64,000 nt of DNA from Lysobacterales bacterium (GCA_002632325.1 NSJK01000008.1:62001-126000); one strand, 5' to 3'. Positions 52,760-63,412 are shown, numbered from the stretch's first letter. Notes: a model not told the origin generated them from the letters alone. Translations and numbers: made by a program.

Positions 52760-53965
52760 TCAGGTCGCCGCGAGGCTCGCGATGATCGCGCCGGCGAGAC
52801 CGAAGCCGAGCAGGATCAGATAGCCCAGGCCCACCATGAGGTACTTGAGCGTGGTCATGAACCAGCCCTGGCGGTAAACCCGCTTGGCCATCAGCAACGG
52901 GTAGACGAAGATCCAGACCCAGATCGCCGCAGAGAGGAGCGAGCACAGCTTCCATAGCCACGTCGCATGCAGCAACGCCCAACCGTTGATCAAGTGCAGG
53001 AGCACGAGCAGCAGCAGCGACAGGAACACGAAAGCGTGCGCGTGCAGCGCCACCAGAAAGTGCTCCATGTACAGCCGCCGCTTGAACACATAGGCGATCT
53101 TGAGCAGCAGGGCGAGCAGCGGCATCAGCACGAACATCGTCTGCGGCAGCACCGAGAACACGCCTTCGATCAGATGCGAGGGATTGTTCCGCGCATTCCT
53201 GAGATTGGTCGCGGTGCGCTGCGCCATGCGCAGCAGTTGGGCGTTGGCAAAATCGGGCAGCCATGACACACGCGTGCTCTCGGCGGTCGGTTGCCAAGGC
53301 ACGCCATCGAACTCGATGCCGCGGCTGACCGCCGGATCAGGCGGTGTCGGCTTGCCCGCGGCAATCGCCGCCGCACGCTCGACGAGAAACGCATGGCGCT
53401 TGCGTGAGAGCTCGTTTGCCGCAGCGATCTTGCCCTCGATCGCCTTCACGGCCTGACTCGAAATCCGCGCCGCGGAGCGGGCGGTTTCCAGCGCCGTCAC
53501 GTATTTCGCCGTGGCCTCGTCGATCGCTTCGGGCGTCTGTGCCGACTCGATCGCCTCGAGCGTGGCGCCTTCGTCGCCATCGAGTCGCAGTGTTTGCACC
53601 GAACTGATGCTGGTGCCGACCTGGATCGCGAAGAACGCGATCAGGCACAGGAAGAAGAACAGTCGGAACGGCGTCACGTAACGGGTACGGCGGCCGGCGA
53701 AATACTCGTTGGTGAGAAAGCCCGGGCGCAGGAACAGCGCGGGCAGGGTGCGGAAGATCCGCGAATCGACATTGAACAGCGTGTCGGCCATGTCCGACAT
53801 CACGCTCGCCAGATGACGGATCATGCCCTTCTCGGGCTGACCGCAGGCATGGCAGAACGGGCCGAGCATCGGCGCGCCGCAATTGGGGCAGCCCTTGGTT
53901 GGTGCGAGCGACAAATCGGGAGCCGGCTCCGCTGCGGGAGTGGCTTGGCTGGGTGTGGTGTTCAT
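52760..53965 (-). CDS. DUF3667 zinc-ribbon membrane protein
   Basis: Membrane protein of 401 aa. After a Thr/Pro/Ala-rich N-terminus comes a zinc ribbon (CPNCGAPMLGPFCHACGQ), then the DUF3667 segment (RTLPALFLRPGFLTNEYFAGRRTRYVTPFRLFFFLCL) with the first helix, a long soluble loop of about 150 residues with helical coiled-coil character (ETARSAARISSQAVKAIEGK), and four C-terminal helices. The start at 53965 is chosen because it lies near the ribbon; the upstream in-frame sequence is basic and Cys-rich and unlikely. It converges on the DUF3106 gene and diverges from the RDD gene. Function unknown. Confidence 0.85.
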   Translation of the reverse strand: MNTTPSQATPAAEPAPDLSLAPTKGCPNCGAPMLGPFCHACGQPEKGMIRHLASVMSDMADTLFNVDSRIFRTLPALFLRPGFLTNEYFAGRRTRYVTPFRLFFFLCLIAFFAIQVGTSISSVQTLRLDGDEGATLEAIESAQTPEAIDEATAKYVTALETARSAARISSQAVKAIEGKIAAANELSRKRHAFLVERAAAIAAGKPTPPDPAVSRGIEFDGVPWQPTAESTRVSWLPDFANAQLLRMAQRTATNLRNARNNPSHLIEGVFSVLPQTMFVLMPLLALLLKIAYVFKRRLYMEHFLVALHAHAFVFLSLLLLVLLHLINGWALLHATWLWKLCSLLSAAIWVWIFVYPLLMAKRVYRQGWFMTTLKYLMVGLGYLILLGFGLAGAIIASLAAT

Positions 53966-54093
53966 GCTCGGCATCCATCGGCTGCGCCGCATGCGCAGCG
54001 TGGTGCAGAGCATATTGCGTCCGGCCGTCGGATGAGCGTTGCCGGTCGGCACGAACGTTGGTGCCAGGCGCGTGCCGGGGCAGCAAAAGACGC

Positions 54094-54099
54094 TATCCT
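54094..54099 (+). promoter_or_regulatory. Possible -10 box of the RDD gene
   Basis: TATCCT in 'CGCTATCCTGCACC', in the 271-nt divergent gap between the DUF3667 and RDD genes; it would give a leader of about 130 nt. The gap shows no other feature. Confidence 0.25.
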
Positions 54100-54236
54100 G
54101 CACCGGTCTGGACGCCGTGGTCGCGAGTCCGTCACGAGGGACTCACCGAGATCGATTCACGGGGCGCCGCGCCGGGTTTTTGTCCGCGCCACTGCGCAAG
54201 GATGCTGTGCAAGGGCATCGACAAGAGGGGGTTTGC

Positions 54237-55421
54237 ATGTCGGGTGGAAGCTACGCTCTCGTACTCACCGGGGACATCCTCCCGGCCTTCGATGCCGTGG
54301 CGGTGTGGCCACGTCTGGCGGCGTATCTGCGGCTGGATCCCGACAAGTTGCAGTCGCGGCTGGTCGTGCGTGCGCCGTTGACGATCAAACAGAGCGATGA
54401 TCTGGGCAAGCTGCAGACGCTCGCGGCGGGCATTGCCGCGATCGGTGCCGAAGCCGAGATCTGCGCGCCCGATGGTCGTGGCGACCTGTTCGTGGTGCTC
54501 GCGGGCAGTGCGCGTGGTCCGGTGCCGCGCGTCTTCGTCGATGATCGCGTCGAACGCGCACTGTGGCCGCGTTCGGTGCAGGTCGCCGATGTCGGCAGCA
54601 GCCAATGGCAGGCGTATTCGGCGCGCGCCGACAGCGCGCCGCCGCCGCCGCCGGCCGAGGAGCCGGTGGCTGCATTCGATGCCGAGGCGCAGTCTGGCCG
54701 CGACACGCTGCGCAGCTATCGCCCTGCGCCGTCGGCCGATGCCGGGCACAGTCTTGCGGCGACCGCGACGCCAACCACCGATGCGCTGGGTGCCTTGCCC
54801 TTGCCTGCGGGAGCGACGATCCATGCCGGGTTCTGGCGCCGCTGCGCGGCGCTCGGGATCGACGGTCTGATGATCGGGCTGATCTTCGGCGCGCTCCAGT
54901 TCCTGATGTTGTCGGGTTCCCTCGTGAGCGTGCTGCAGGGTCGCCGGGTGGAAGACGCCAGCGCCCTGGTCGGCACGATCCTGCTCATCTTCAGCCTCGC
55001 CTTCTTCGGCCAGTGGTTGTATTTCGCGCTGTTCGAATCCAGTTCCTGGCAGGCCACGCCCGGCAAGCGCGCGCTGGGTCTCAAGGTCGTTGATGACAAC
55101 GGCAACCGCATCGGCTTCGGCCGTGCAACGGGACGTTATTTCGCCAAGATCCTGTCCGGAATGATCTTCAACATCGGCTATCTCATGGCCGGACTCACCG
55201 CGCGCAAGCAGGCGCTGCATGACTACGTGGCCAGCACCCTGGTGGTGTTTCGCAGCGTCGAGCCGGGCAGTGCGGCGCCAGCGGAGCGGCCACCGATGCC
55301 ATGGTATGGCTGGCTCATCAACCTGCTGATGTTCGGCCTGCCACTGGCGGTCACCGCGGTGGCGCTGGTGATTCTGGGTGGCGCCTCGACCGGACTCCTG
55401 TCGCAGATATCCACCCACTGA
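54237..55421 (+). CDS. RDD family membrane protein with N-terminal soluble domain
   Basis: Protein of 394 aa. The first ~130 residues are a soluble domain that begins 'SYALVLTGDILPAFDAVAVW' and resembles the peptide-binding-like 'ribonuclease/DUF' heads seen on Xanthomonadaceae RDD proteins; then a Pro/Ala-rich linker; then the RDD domain (GFWRRCAALGIDGLMIGLIF, with the Arg and Asp-Asp characteristic pair reduced to R and D; then SSWQATPGKRALGLKVVDDNG; ATGRYFAKILSGMIFNIGYLMAG) and a further C-terminal helix. GAGGGGG precedes the start. RDD proteins are linked to ion exchange, but the role here is unknown. Followed by a terminator. Confidence 0.82.
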   Translation: MSGGSYALVLTGDILPAFDAVAVWPRLAAYLRLDPDKLQSRLVVRAPLTIKQSDDLGKLQTLAAGIAAIGAEAEICAPDGRGDLFVVLAGSARGPVPRVFVDDRVERALWPRSVQVADVGSSQWQAYSARADSAPPPPPAEEPVAAFDAEAQSGRDTLRSYRPAPSADAGHSLAATATPTTDALGALPLPAGATIHAGFWRRCAALGIDGLMIGLIFGALQFLMLSGSLVSVLQGRRVEDASALVGTILLIFSLAFFGQWLYFALFESSSWQATPGKRALGLKVVDDNGNRIGFGRATGRYFAKILSGMIFNIGYLMAGLTARKQALHDYVASTLVVFRSVEPGSAAPAERPPMPWYGWLINLLMFGLPLAVTAVALVILGGASTGLLSQISTH

Positions 55422-55441
55422 ACCGGCTGTGTCGGCCAATG

Positions 55442-55467
55442 AAAAGGGCCGCTTGCGCGGCCCTTTC
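55442..55467. terminator. Bidirectional terminator
   Basis: Perfect 10-bp stem AAAGGGCCGC (55443-55452) and GCGGCCCTTT (55457-55466) with loop TTGC, between the convergent RDD and DUF1232 genes. On the minus strand the stem is followed by TTC, and on the plus strand by TTTC, so both T-runs are short. Confidence 0.8.
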
Positions 55468-55487
55468 GGCAACCCGGTTGCTGCGGC

Positions 55488-56066
55488 TCAGCTGCCGAAG
55501 GAGAACAGGCGCGGACGCCAGCTGTCTTTCGACTGATAACTCTGGCCACGCCGCTTGCGCATGCGATCGATCACTTCGATACGGCGCGCCTCGGCCCAGT
55601 CGACGCGCTGGGTCTTGAGCGTGGCCGCATCGACGCCGCGCGCAGCCGCTTCGCGGTTGCGGAAATCGACGAAATCCTCGTAGGCGTCGAGCTCATGGCA
55701 CAGCTCGCGCACGCACAACTCGATCATGATCGCGTCGTCGAGGAAGCCCAGCACCGGCACGTTGTCGGGAATGATGTCCTGCGGGTTGGCGAAGTAGGTG
55801 AGGCAGGCCAGCACGCGCTGCTTGTCTTCTTCCGGCAGGCCGAAACCTTCGTCATTGACCATCGAGATCATCAGGTCAAGCTTGTGCAGGCGCTGCGCGA
55901 TGAAGTCGGGCACCTTGATCTTGTGGCCGTCGGCAAGCAGCTGGGCCGCGGCATCGGCGACCTGCTTGGGGCTCAAATGTCTGGAGTTTTCCTGCGCCTT
56001 CTTCATCGCATCGATGAAGTGCTGGAGGTCGGCATCGCCGAGTTCGATGGTGATCGCGAGCGACAT
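55488..56066 (-). CDS. DUF1232 (YkvA-like) protein
   Basis: Protein of 192 aa. The DUF1232 core is LACLTYFANPQDIIPDNVPVLGFLDDAIMIELCVREL (about 90-127), with the family's P-x-D-x-I-P-D and LDD signature. There are no membrane segments in the usual sense and no signal peptide. C-terminal ~60 residues are basic (RMRKRRGQSYQSK). It is the last gene of a minus-strand run and is separated from the phospholipase gene by 71 nt. Function unknown. Confidence 0.85.
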   Translation of the reverse strand: MSLAITIELGDADLQHFIDAMKKAQENSRHLSPKQVADAAAQLLADGHKIKVPDFIAQRLHKLDLMISMVNDEGFGLPEEDKQRVLACLTYFANPQDIIPDNVPVLGFLDDAIMIELCVRELCHELDAYEDFVDFRNREAAARGVDAATLKTQRVDWAEARRIEVIDRMRKRRGQSYQSKDSWRPRLFSFGS

Positions 56067-56137
56067 GCAGAAACCTCCGCGGCAAAGAGCGTCACAGCCT
56101 ATCGAGCCGGGGCCGGCCGCGTCAATCGCCGCGCGCC

Positions 56138-57961
56138 TCAGAGGATGCCGACCAGGCCGGCGCCGAAGGCAGTGATGATGCGCGTGTAGATGGTCTTGAG
56201 CGGCAAGTCGACCTCGGGGAAGTCGCCGACGTCGCGGTGGCAGGCGTAGAACCCGGGGTCGCCGGGTTGCGAGGGCACGCAACCGGGCTTGAGCTCGAAG
56301 CTCGAGCTGTAGCGGAACGGCCACAGATCGAACAGCGGCAGTCGCGCCGAAAGGTCGGCAATCGGTTCGTTGATCCGCGCCAGCAGGCCATTGCGCTGGC
56401 GTGGCGCGATCACCCAGGCGTTGCCCGGCGCGATGTCGTGCAGGACTGCCGCCTGCACGCGTGCTGCCACCGCGGCATCGGTGACGATGAAGCCCGACTC
56501 GGTGTTGTAATTGTCCGAGCGCGGGTCGAAATTGTGCGAGCCGATGATCGTGGTGCTGCGATCGATGACCATCGACTTGGCATGCAGACCCAGACGCGCG
56601 CCGCTGCGCTTGAGCGGGGCCTGCGCATAGCGTCGGTAACGTCCGGCGTTGTCGCTGCCCGCCAACGTGTCGTAGTCGGTGATGAACTCGGCGGCATCCT
56701 GCGGGAAGGGTTTGAATTCGTGGATGCGAAACCCGTAGCTGCGCAGATAGCGCTTCTTGTACTTGTAGGACAGCGCATAGACGTAGAACGCGTCGGTCGC
56801 AGCGAGCGAGTTGGTCGAGACGATCACTTGCGCCGGATCCTTGCGCTTGTGCAGATAGCGGAAGATCCGGCGCGCCTTGCGGCTGAATACGAGATAGGGC
56901 GTCTCCAGCACGACCTCGTGCTTGGCCTGCAACAACAGGTCGCTGATGCGCGTGGTCAATGCGAGCAGGGCCGGATCATCGGCGCGCTGGGCCTTGTCCG
57001 GCGAGTCGGAAAAGTAATCGACTGCGCCGACCCGCATCACGCGCGCCGCCAGTGCCTGCATTCCCTGCGAATCGAGCGCGCGTGCGCGCAGCGCCTCGAT
57101 GCGCGCAGGATCGACATCGGGCGGCGCCTGCAGCGGTGTGTGCTGCGGCCCGTCGCTGACGAGGCGGCGGTTGACGTCGTTGAGGCGGGTCAGCGGCACC
57201 GCGCGCGGGTGCTTCCAGAACTGCTCGAACGAGGCCTGCATCTGCGCCCCGCTGCGTGGGCCGATCACCAGCATGTCGCGATCGCGATAGTTGAAGCTCG
57301 GGTCCCAATCGAAATAGCGGTTCTCGTAGTTGCGCCCGCCGGCAATGCCGATCTCGCCATCGACGAGGAACAGCTTGTTGTGCATGCGCTGGTTGAAGCG
57401 CGAGAAACAGCACAGGATGCTGGCGGCGAAATCCACCGGCTGGGTGACCGCTTCGTCGAAGGTCGGGTTGTAGAGGCGAAACTCCAGATTCGCATGTGCG
57501 CGGGCAATGCGCGCCAGCCACTCCACGTCGTCGAGTGAAAACAGCTGATCGGCAAGGATGCGCACCTTGACGCCGCGTCGCGCCGCTGCGATCAGCTCGT
57601 CGAGTACCAGCCAGCCGGCGTCGTCTTCGGCCCAGATGAAGGTCTGGATGTCGATGCTGCGCCGCGCGGCGCGAATCAGGTGGATGCGGATCTGCAGCGA
57701 CTGCGCGCCCTGTTCGAGCACGTCGACCGCGTGTGCGGGCGCATCGCTGCGGTCGCTGCGGCGCATCTCGTCGGCAAGCGTCATGTACGGCGAGGCGATC
57801 GCGCAATGATCCGCGCGCGCGCATTCGATCGTGCTCGGACGCTCCTGCGCGACCAGTGCGGCCGCTTGGCGCGCGAGCGGTCGACTGAGGCCGCAGGCGC
57901 CGAGCGCGAGCGTGCTGGCAAGCAGCAGCCAGCGCGGCAGATCGCGCCATGGTCGTGTCAT
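56138..57961 (-). CDS. Phospholipase D-like lipoprotein (cardiolipin synthase-related)
   Basis: Protein of 607 aa with a lipobox (LALGAC, Cys about residue 21) and two HKD motifs: HNKLFLVDGEIGIAGGRN (about 194) and HAKSMVIDRSTTIIGSHNFDPRS (about 460). This layout is that of the large PLD lipoproteins related to ClsC/YmdC, which make or remodel cardiolipin from the periplasmic side. The start at 57961 leads directly into the signal. Its 5' end lies 10 nt from the YceI stop, so phospholipase, YceI and SixA genes probably form one transcript. Confidence 0.9.
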   Translation of the reverse strand: MTRPWRDLPRWLLLASTLALGACGLSRPLARQAAALVAQERPSTIECARADHCAIASPYMTLADEMRRSDRSDAPAHAVDVLEQGAQSLQIRIHLIRAARRSIDIQTFIWAEDDAGWLVLDELIAAARRGVKVRILADQLFSLDDVEWLARIARAHANLEFRLYNPTFDEAVTQPVDFAASILCCFSRFNQRMHNKLFLVDGEIGIAGGRNYENRYFDWDPSFNYRDRDMLVIGPRSGAQMQASFEQFWKHPRAVPLTRLNDVNRRLVSDGPQHTPLQAPPDVDPARIEALRARALDSQGMQALAARVMRVGAVDYFSDSPDKAQRADDPALLALTTRISDLLLQAKHEVVLETPYLVFSRKARRIFRYLHKRKDPAQVIVSTNSLAATDAFYVYALSYKYKKRYLRSYGFRIHEFKPFPQDAAEFITDYDTLAGSDNAGRYRRYAQAPLKRSGARLGLHAKSMVIDRSTTIIGSHNFDPRSDNYNTESGFIVTDAAVAARVQAAVLHDIAPGNAWVIAPRQRNGLLARINEPIADLSARLPLFDLWPFRYSSSFELKPGCVPSQPGDPGFYACHRDVGDFPEVDLPLKTIYTRIITAFGAGLVGIL

Positions 57962-57971
57962 GGCCGATGCC

Positions 57972-58568
57972 TCATCCCGGGGCAAGCGCATCGCGCGCGG
58001 CGGTGGCCTGCACGAAGATGCTGAAGTCGAGTTCGACCTTGTCGGCCAGCGTGCCGCGATGGCCGGTCATGCCGAACTGAGAACGCCGGATCGTGCCGTT
58101 CACGCGAATCGGACAGTCGAAGGCCGGATGTTCGCACTGCGCCGGCAAGAGTTCGAAGCGCACCGGTCGGGTGATGCCGCGTACGGTCAGCTGCCCGACC
58201 AAGGCGCCGCCATCGCGCAGACGCAGCCGGGCAAATTCGTCGGAGGCAAAACTCAGTTGCGGATGGCGCGCGACGTCGAAGAAATCTTCCGACTTGGCCC
58301 AGTTCTCGTAGCGCGCGTTCGACATGCGCAGCGTACGGGCGTCGATGCGCGCATCCACGCGCAGGCTGTTGCGGAAATCGTTGCGATGGATCTCGCCATC
58401 GATCTCACCGAACTCGCCATTGATGCCGAACAGCCAGACGAGCTTGACGCGAAAGCTGCCGCTGGAGCGTTGCGCATCCAGGCGCAGGAAGCCGCCCTCA
58501 TCGCTCGCCACCGCATCGCACGCGCCAAGCGCAGCGAGAAAGGCGAGCGCGAGCAGCGTGATGCGCAT
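57972..58568 (-). CDS. YceI family periplasmic lipid-binding protein
   Basis: Exported protein of 198 aa. A signal peptide with an LGAC lipobox-like end (ALGACDAVASDE) is followed by the YceI lipocalin-like domain: RLDAQRSSGSFRVKLVWLFGINGEFG, RNSLRVDARIDARTLRMSNARYENW, FFDVARHPQLSFASD, LTVRGITRPVRF and FGMTGHRGTLADKVELDFSIF. YceI proteins bind polyisoprenoid lipids such as ubiquinone precursors. The gene lies between the phospholipase gene (10-nt gap) and sixA (10-nt gap), a tight operon. Confidence 0.92.
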   Translation of the reverse strand: MRITLLALAFLAALGACDAVASDEGGFLRLDAQRSSGSFRVKLVWLFGINGEFGEIDGEIHRNDFRNSLRVDARIDARTLRMSNARYENWAKSEDFFDVARHPQLSFASDEFARLRLRDGGALVGQLTVRGITRPVRFELLPAQCEHPAFDCPIRVNGTIRRSQFGMTGHRGTLADKVELDFSIFVQATAARDALAPG

Positions 58569-58578
58569 CGCCCGGACC

Positions 58579-59058
58579 CTAGGGCCACCAGAAATGGCGA
58601 ACCCGCGCCGTGGCGGGTTCCAGCTCGCCTTGTGGCAAGGACAACCAGGCGACTGCACCCGGCGGCATGCCGCGTCCGGCATCCGAGGCGCCTTCGCTGA
58701 GCAGCGCAACCAGGGATTCCAGCCCCGGGTTGTGGCCGACCAGCAGCAGGCAGCGCGCTTCGGTGTGCTCGTCGATGAGGCGCAGCAAGGTCGCCGGCGT
58801 GGCCTCGTAGATACGCGCGTCTTCCGTTGCGCGCGGGCAGCCAAGCGCGGCGACCAGCCGCTCGCAGGTCGCCTGCGCGCGCTGCGCCGTCGAGCACAGC
58901 ACGCGATCGGGCGCGGCACCGTGCTGCTTGAGCCAGAGTCCGGCGGCGTCGGCTTCGGCGATCCCTGTGGCGCTCAAGGTGCGTTCGAGGTCGCCTTGGC
59001 CGGACGCTGCATTTTGCGCATGCGCGTGACGAACGAGGATGAGGTCACGCGTGCTCAT
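58579..59058 (-). CDS. sixA: Phosphohistidine phosphatase SixA
   Basis: Histidine phosphatase of 159 aa. The catalytic RHG-type motif is LILVRHAHAQ (His about residue 11), with the second active-site Arg in SSAQR-like STAQRAQAT, and the second His in LLVGHNPGLESLVALL. SixA removes phosphate from His phosphocarriers such as Hpt domains. Opens the sixA-yceI-phospholipase operon; 112 nt separate it from the EF-hand gene upstream. Confidence 0.9.
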   Translation of the reverse strand: MSTRDLILVRHAHAQNAASGQGDLERTLSATGIAEADAAGLWLKQHGAAPDRVLCSTAQRAQATCERLVAALGCPRATEDARIYEATPATLLRLIDEHTEARCLLLVGHNPGLESLVALLSEGASDAGRGMPPGAVAWLSLPQGELEPATARVRHFWWP

Positions 59059-59170
59059 GGGGCTTGCTCCGATGGAATGCGGCGATGATGCCGCATTCGG
59101 CACGGTGCTGGTCAAGTCGCGCCGCACGCGGCGCTGGCCGGAGCCCGCCACGGACTCCGGCGGCGCTCAC

Positions 59171-59662
59171 TCATTGGCCAGGTCCGATACTCGAATCATC
59201 GCCATGGCGCGGGCCGCGATGGTGGCGAGGTCGAAGTTGTTCGGCGCTCACCGTGTCGCTGCCGTCGGCGACCTTGTCGAAGCGCGTCATCAAGGCCGCC
59301 TCGAAGTCGCTGCGCGTCACCTCGCTGCTGCCTTCGGGTGCGAAGCGCTTGATGAGGTGCTCGGCACGGCGCTCGGCACGTGCGCGCGCAGCCGGTGAAT
59401 TGACGATTTCATCGGCGCTGACCTTGCCATCGCCATTGCTGTCGAGCGCGGCAAAACGCTGGTCGATCCAGGCTTGGTATTCGGCACGGCTGATCTGGCC
59501 ATCGCCGTTGGCGTCGATGCGCTGACGCGGACTGGTCGGCGCCGACATCGGCTGCGCGCCGGGCGCAGCAGCGGGCGGTGTGGCTGCGCCGGCGGCGGCC
59601 ATGCCGAGCATGCAGGCGGCGGCGAGGGCGCAGTGTTTGAGGGAGCGGGAAGGGGCAAGCAT
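59171..59662 (-). CDS. Exported EF-hand protein
   Basis: Exported protein of 163 aa: signal peptide (LKHCALAAACMLGMAAAGAA), an Ala/Pro-rich linker and two canonical calcium-binding EF-hand loops, DANGDGQISRAEY and DSNGDGKVSADEI. A third, degenerate loop may lie at 'KVADGSDTVSAEQL'. It ends in a His/Arg/Gly tail (RPRHHRGPRHGDD). It should bind Ca2+ in the periplasm or outside. A poorly supported 38-residue upstream extension was left out in favour of the ATG at 59662. Confidence 0.85.
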   Translation of the reverse strand: MLAPSRSLKHCALAAACMLGMAAAGAATPPAAAPGAQPMSAPTSPRQRIDANGDGQISRAEYQAWIDQRFAALDSNGDGKVSADEIVNSPAARARAERRAEHLIKRFAPEGSSEVTRSDFEAALMTRFDKVADGSDTVSAEQLRPRHHRGPRHGDDSSIGPGQ

Positions 59663-59825
59663 GGGAACATCTCCGGTTCGCAGCGGGGAGGGCTGCACCG
59701 GCTTGGAACGCATGCGGCGCGAATCGGCTGACCGCAAATGCGCAAAGACCACGCAAAGGCATGTCAGCACATGCAAACGGGCCGGCGAGTCGACCCGCCT
59801 GCTTCGCCCATTCCGTCGGCGCGGC

Positions 59826-60458
59826 TCAGGCGTGCTTCTTGAGCCAGCGGATCAGCTTGGTCCAGTCGTCCTGATGCGAGCGCACCTGCTCGGAGTGGTA
59901 GTCGAAGATGCTCTTGCCCAGCGCATTGGCGAGCACGTAGCCCTGGGTGTCACGCAGTTGCGCCACCAGCGGGAAGCCCAGCGTCTGCATTTCCTCGACC
60001 GCGGCCTGCGAGGCATTGGTCCATGGCTTGAGCCGGTTGGCGACGAGGCCGACGGCCACTTTGCCCTTCTTCACGCGCGGCAGGGCCGCGACTTCCTCGA
60101 GAAACGGCGTGGTGGCTTCCAGATCGATCGCCGATGGCAATACCGGCACGACGAGCGCGTCGGCGTATTCGAGCCATTCGGCGACTTCGTTGGCGCGGAT
60201 GCCGGCGGGCGTGTCGATCACCACGCACTGGGCGTCGGCGGGAACCTGCTTCGCCCAATCGCGGCGCAGACCCGGCACGCCGAGCACGGCATCACCATGC
60301 ACCGAGCGCCGCTCGCACCAGTGCAGGCTCGAACCCTGGCGGTCGGCATCGACCAGCACGGTGTTCTTGCCGTCGACCGCGAAACTCGCGGCCAAATTGG
60401 TCGCGATCGTGCTCTTGCCCGCGCCACCCTTGGAACTTGCCACCAGTACCTTGAGCAT
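59826..60458 (-). CDS. Orphan ParA-family ATPase
   Basis: ParA/MinD-like ATPase of 210 aa. Deviant Walker A KGGAGKST (about residues 10-17, with the signature Lys before GG), Walker A' in VDADRQGSSLHW, Walker B VVIDTPAG and LPSAIDLEATTPFL. The size and motifs fit the short ParA group found without parB (VirC1/McdA/ParC-like), which positions cargo such as chemoreceptors or plasmids. No parB-like gene or centromere-like repeat is seen here. The second of two adjacent ATGs is chosen (60458) because GGAGG (60463-60467) is closer to a usable distance. Confidence 0.88.
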   Translation of the reverse strand: MLKVLVASSKGGAGKSTIATNLAASFAVDGKNTVLVDADRQGSSLHWCERRSVHGDAVLGVPGLRRDWAKQVPADAQCVVIDTPAGIRANEVAEWLEYADALVVPVLPSAIDLEATTPFLEEVAALPRVKKGKVAVGLVANRLKPWTNASQAAVEEMQTLGFPLVAQLRDTQGYVLANALGKSIFDYHSEQVRSHQDDWTKLIRWLKKHA

Positions 60459-60538
60459 CATGCCTCCGCCGGTTTGCAATGCCGCGCAGCGTACACCGCG
60501 CGCGCCATGCGGCAAAACCGGCGCCTGCTGCCGCGTGC

Positions 60539-62236
<1,698 letters not shown>

Positions 62237-62311
62237 GGCTGGGCTCCCGGGTGACGTCGATCGCACACGATAGCATCGGTTGTCGCACCGACCCGCGGCA
62301 CATGGCCAGGC

Positions 62312-62400
62312 GCCCAGCAGGACATGCCACAGGGGCAGGGTCGCCATCAACGCGATGAGACCGAAACCGACCATCGTCGCGGCCAGTCGCAGGTCGGCGC
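62312..62400 (-). pseudogene. Remnant of an AEC transporter gene 3' end
   Basis: On the minus strand this encodes DLRLAATMVGFGLIALMATL, then PLWHVLLGAW, nearly the same as the last 25 residues of the complete gene just upstream (ELAAAMVGFGLILSMASLPLWHVLLGS). At DNA level it matches 62462-62550 at about three quarters of its bases, at an offset of exactly 150 nt. It has no start or stop of its own and is a decayed duplicate. Confidence 0.8.
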
Positions 62401-62455
62401 TACCGGGCCGACGGGTGCGTCCGCCAACGTCGCGGCAGTAGCCGCGACCTACATG

Positions 62456-63364
62456 CTAGGAGCCTAGCAGGACATGCCACAGCGGCAGGCTTGCCATGGA
62501 CAGGATCAGCCCGAATCCGACCATTGCCGCGGCAAGCTCAGGTTCGAGCCCGGCCAGCGAGAGCAGCGCGCCCGCGGTGATCATCGGCGGCATCGCGGTT
62601 TCGTAGACCGCCGCGTCGCGCATCTGGCCCTGCAAACCCAGCAGCGCAGCCAGCCCCAGCGCGAGCAGGGGCATGAGCAGCAGCTTGGCGGTCAGGCCAT
62701 AGGCCAGCGGCAGGCGGTGGTGATGCGGCAGGCGCAGTTGCAACTGCATGCCGCTGGCCAGCGCGACCAGAGGCAGCAGGCTGTCGGCCAGCAACTTGAG
62801 CGGACCTGCAATCACGGGCGGGTATTCGCGCGGCATCAGCGTGAGCGCGAGCACGAGCGCGATGAAGGGCACGAAGGTGAAGATGCGTACGAGGATCGCG
62901 CGCAGGCTGGTGCGCTGCCCGCCGTAGAAGCCGATCGTGATGAGGCCGAAGGTCGAGAGGATGATGAAGCTGCCGAACTGATCGTAGACGACCGCATAGC
63001 GCAGCGCGTCCTCGCCCGCGAGTGCGGGCATCAATGCAAAGCCGAGGAACGAGGTGTTGCCGAGCGGAATCTGCAGCAGGAGCACGGCGGTGAGTGCGCG
63101 CGAGAAACGCAGCCAGCGCGCGAGCAGCAGGGTGAGCACGCTCGCGGCGATGAGGATCAGGTAGGGCACCGCGATCAAGCCTGCAAGTTCGCGGTCGAAC
63201 GTGAGCCGCGGTGCGTACAGCAGCACCGCCGCGGGCAGGCAGACGTAGAGCACGACGAGGTTGAGCGTGTTCGCCGAGCCGTCGGGCACCACGCGTCGCC
63301 AGGCCAGCAGCTTGCCGACCGCGAGCATCGCGAGGATCAGGCCAAAGGCGGCAGTGGCCGACAT
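62456..63364 (-). CDS. AEC family (auxin efflux carrier-like) transporter
   Basis: Inner-membrane permease of 302 aa with about ten hydrophobic helices, the usual length of bacterial AEC/Mem_trans proteins. Helix patterns LNLVVLYVCLPAAVLLYAP (helix 2, with the family's conserved Asn-Pro pair modified) and LLQIPLGNTSFLGFALMPAL (Asn-Thr-Ser of the crossover) are visible. Members export organic or amino acids. It lies 48 nt downstream of the speE stop codon and is followed by the remnant described at 62312-62400. Confidence 0.88.
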   Translation of the reverse strand: MSATAAFGLILAMLAVGKLLAWRRVVPDGSANTLNLVVLYVCLPAAVLLYAPRLTFDRELAGLIAVPYLILIAASVLTLLLARWLRFSRALTAVLLLQIPLGNTSFLGFALMPALAGEDALRYAVVYDQFGSFIILSTFGLITIGFYGGQRTSLRAILVRIFTFVPFIALVLALTLMPREYPPVIAGPLKLLADSLLPLVALASGMQLQLRLPHHHRLPLAYGLTAKLLLMPLLALGLAALLGLQGQMRDAAVYETAMPPMITAGALLSLAGLEPELAAAMVGFGLILSMASLPLWHVLLGS

Positions 63365-63412
63365 CGGGCGGGATGTCAGTGCGAACCGAGCGCCATCAGG
63401 CGGGGCATCGCC

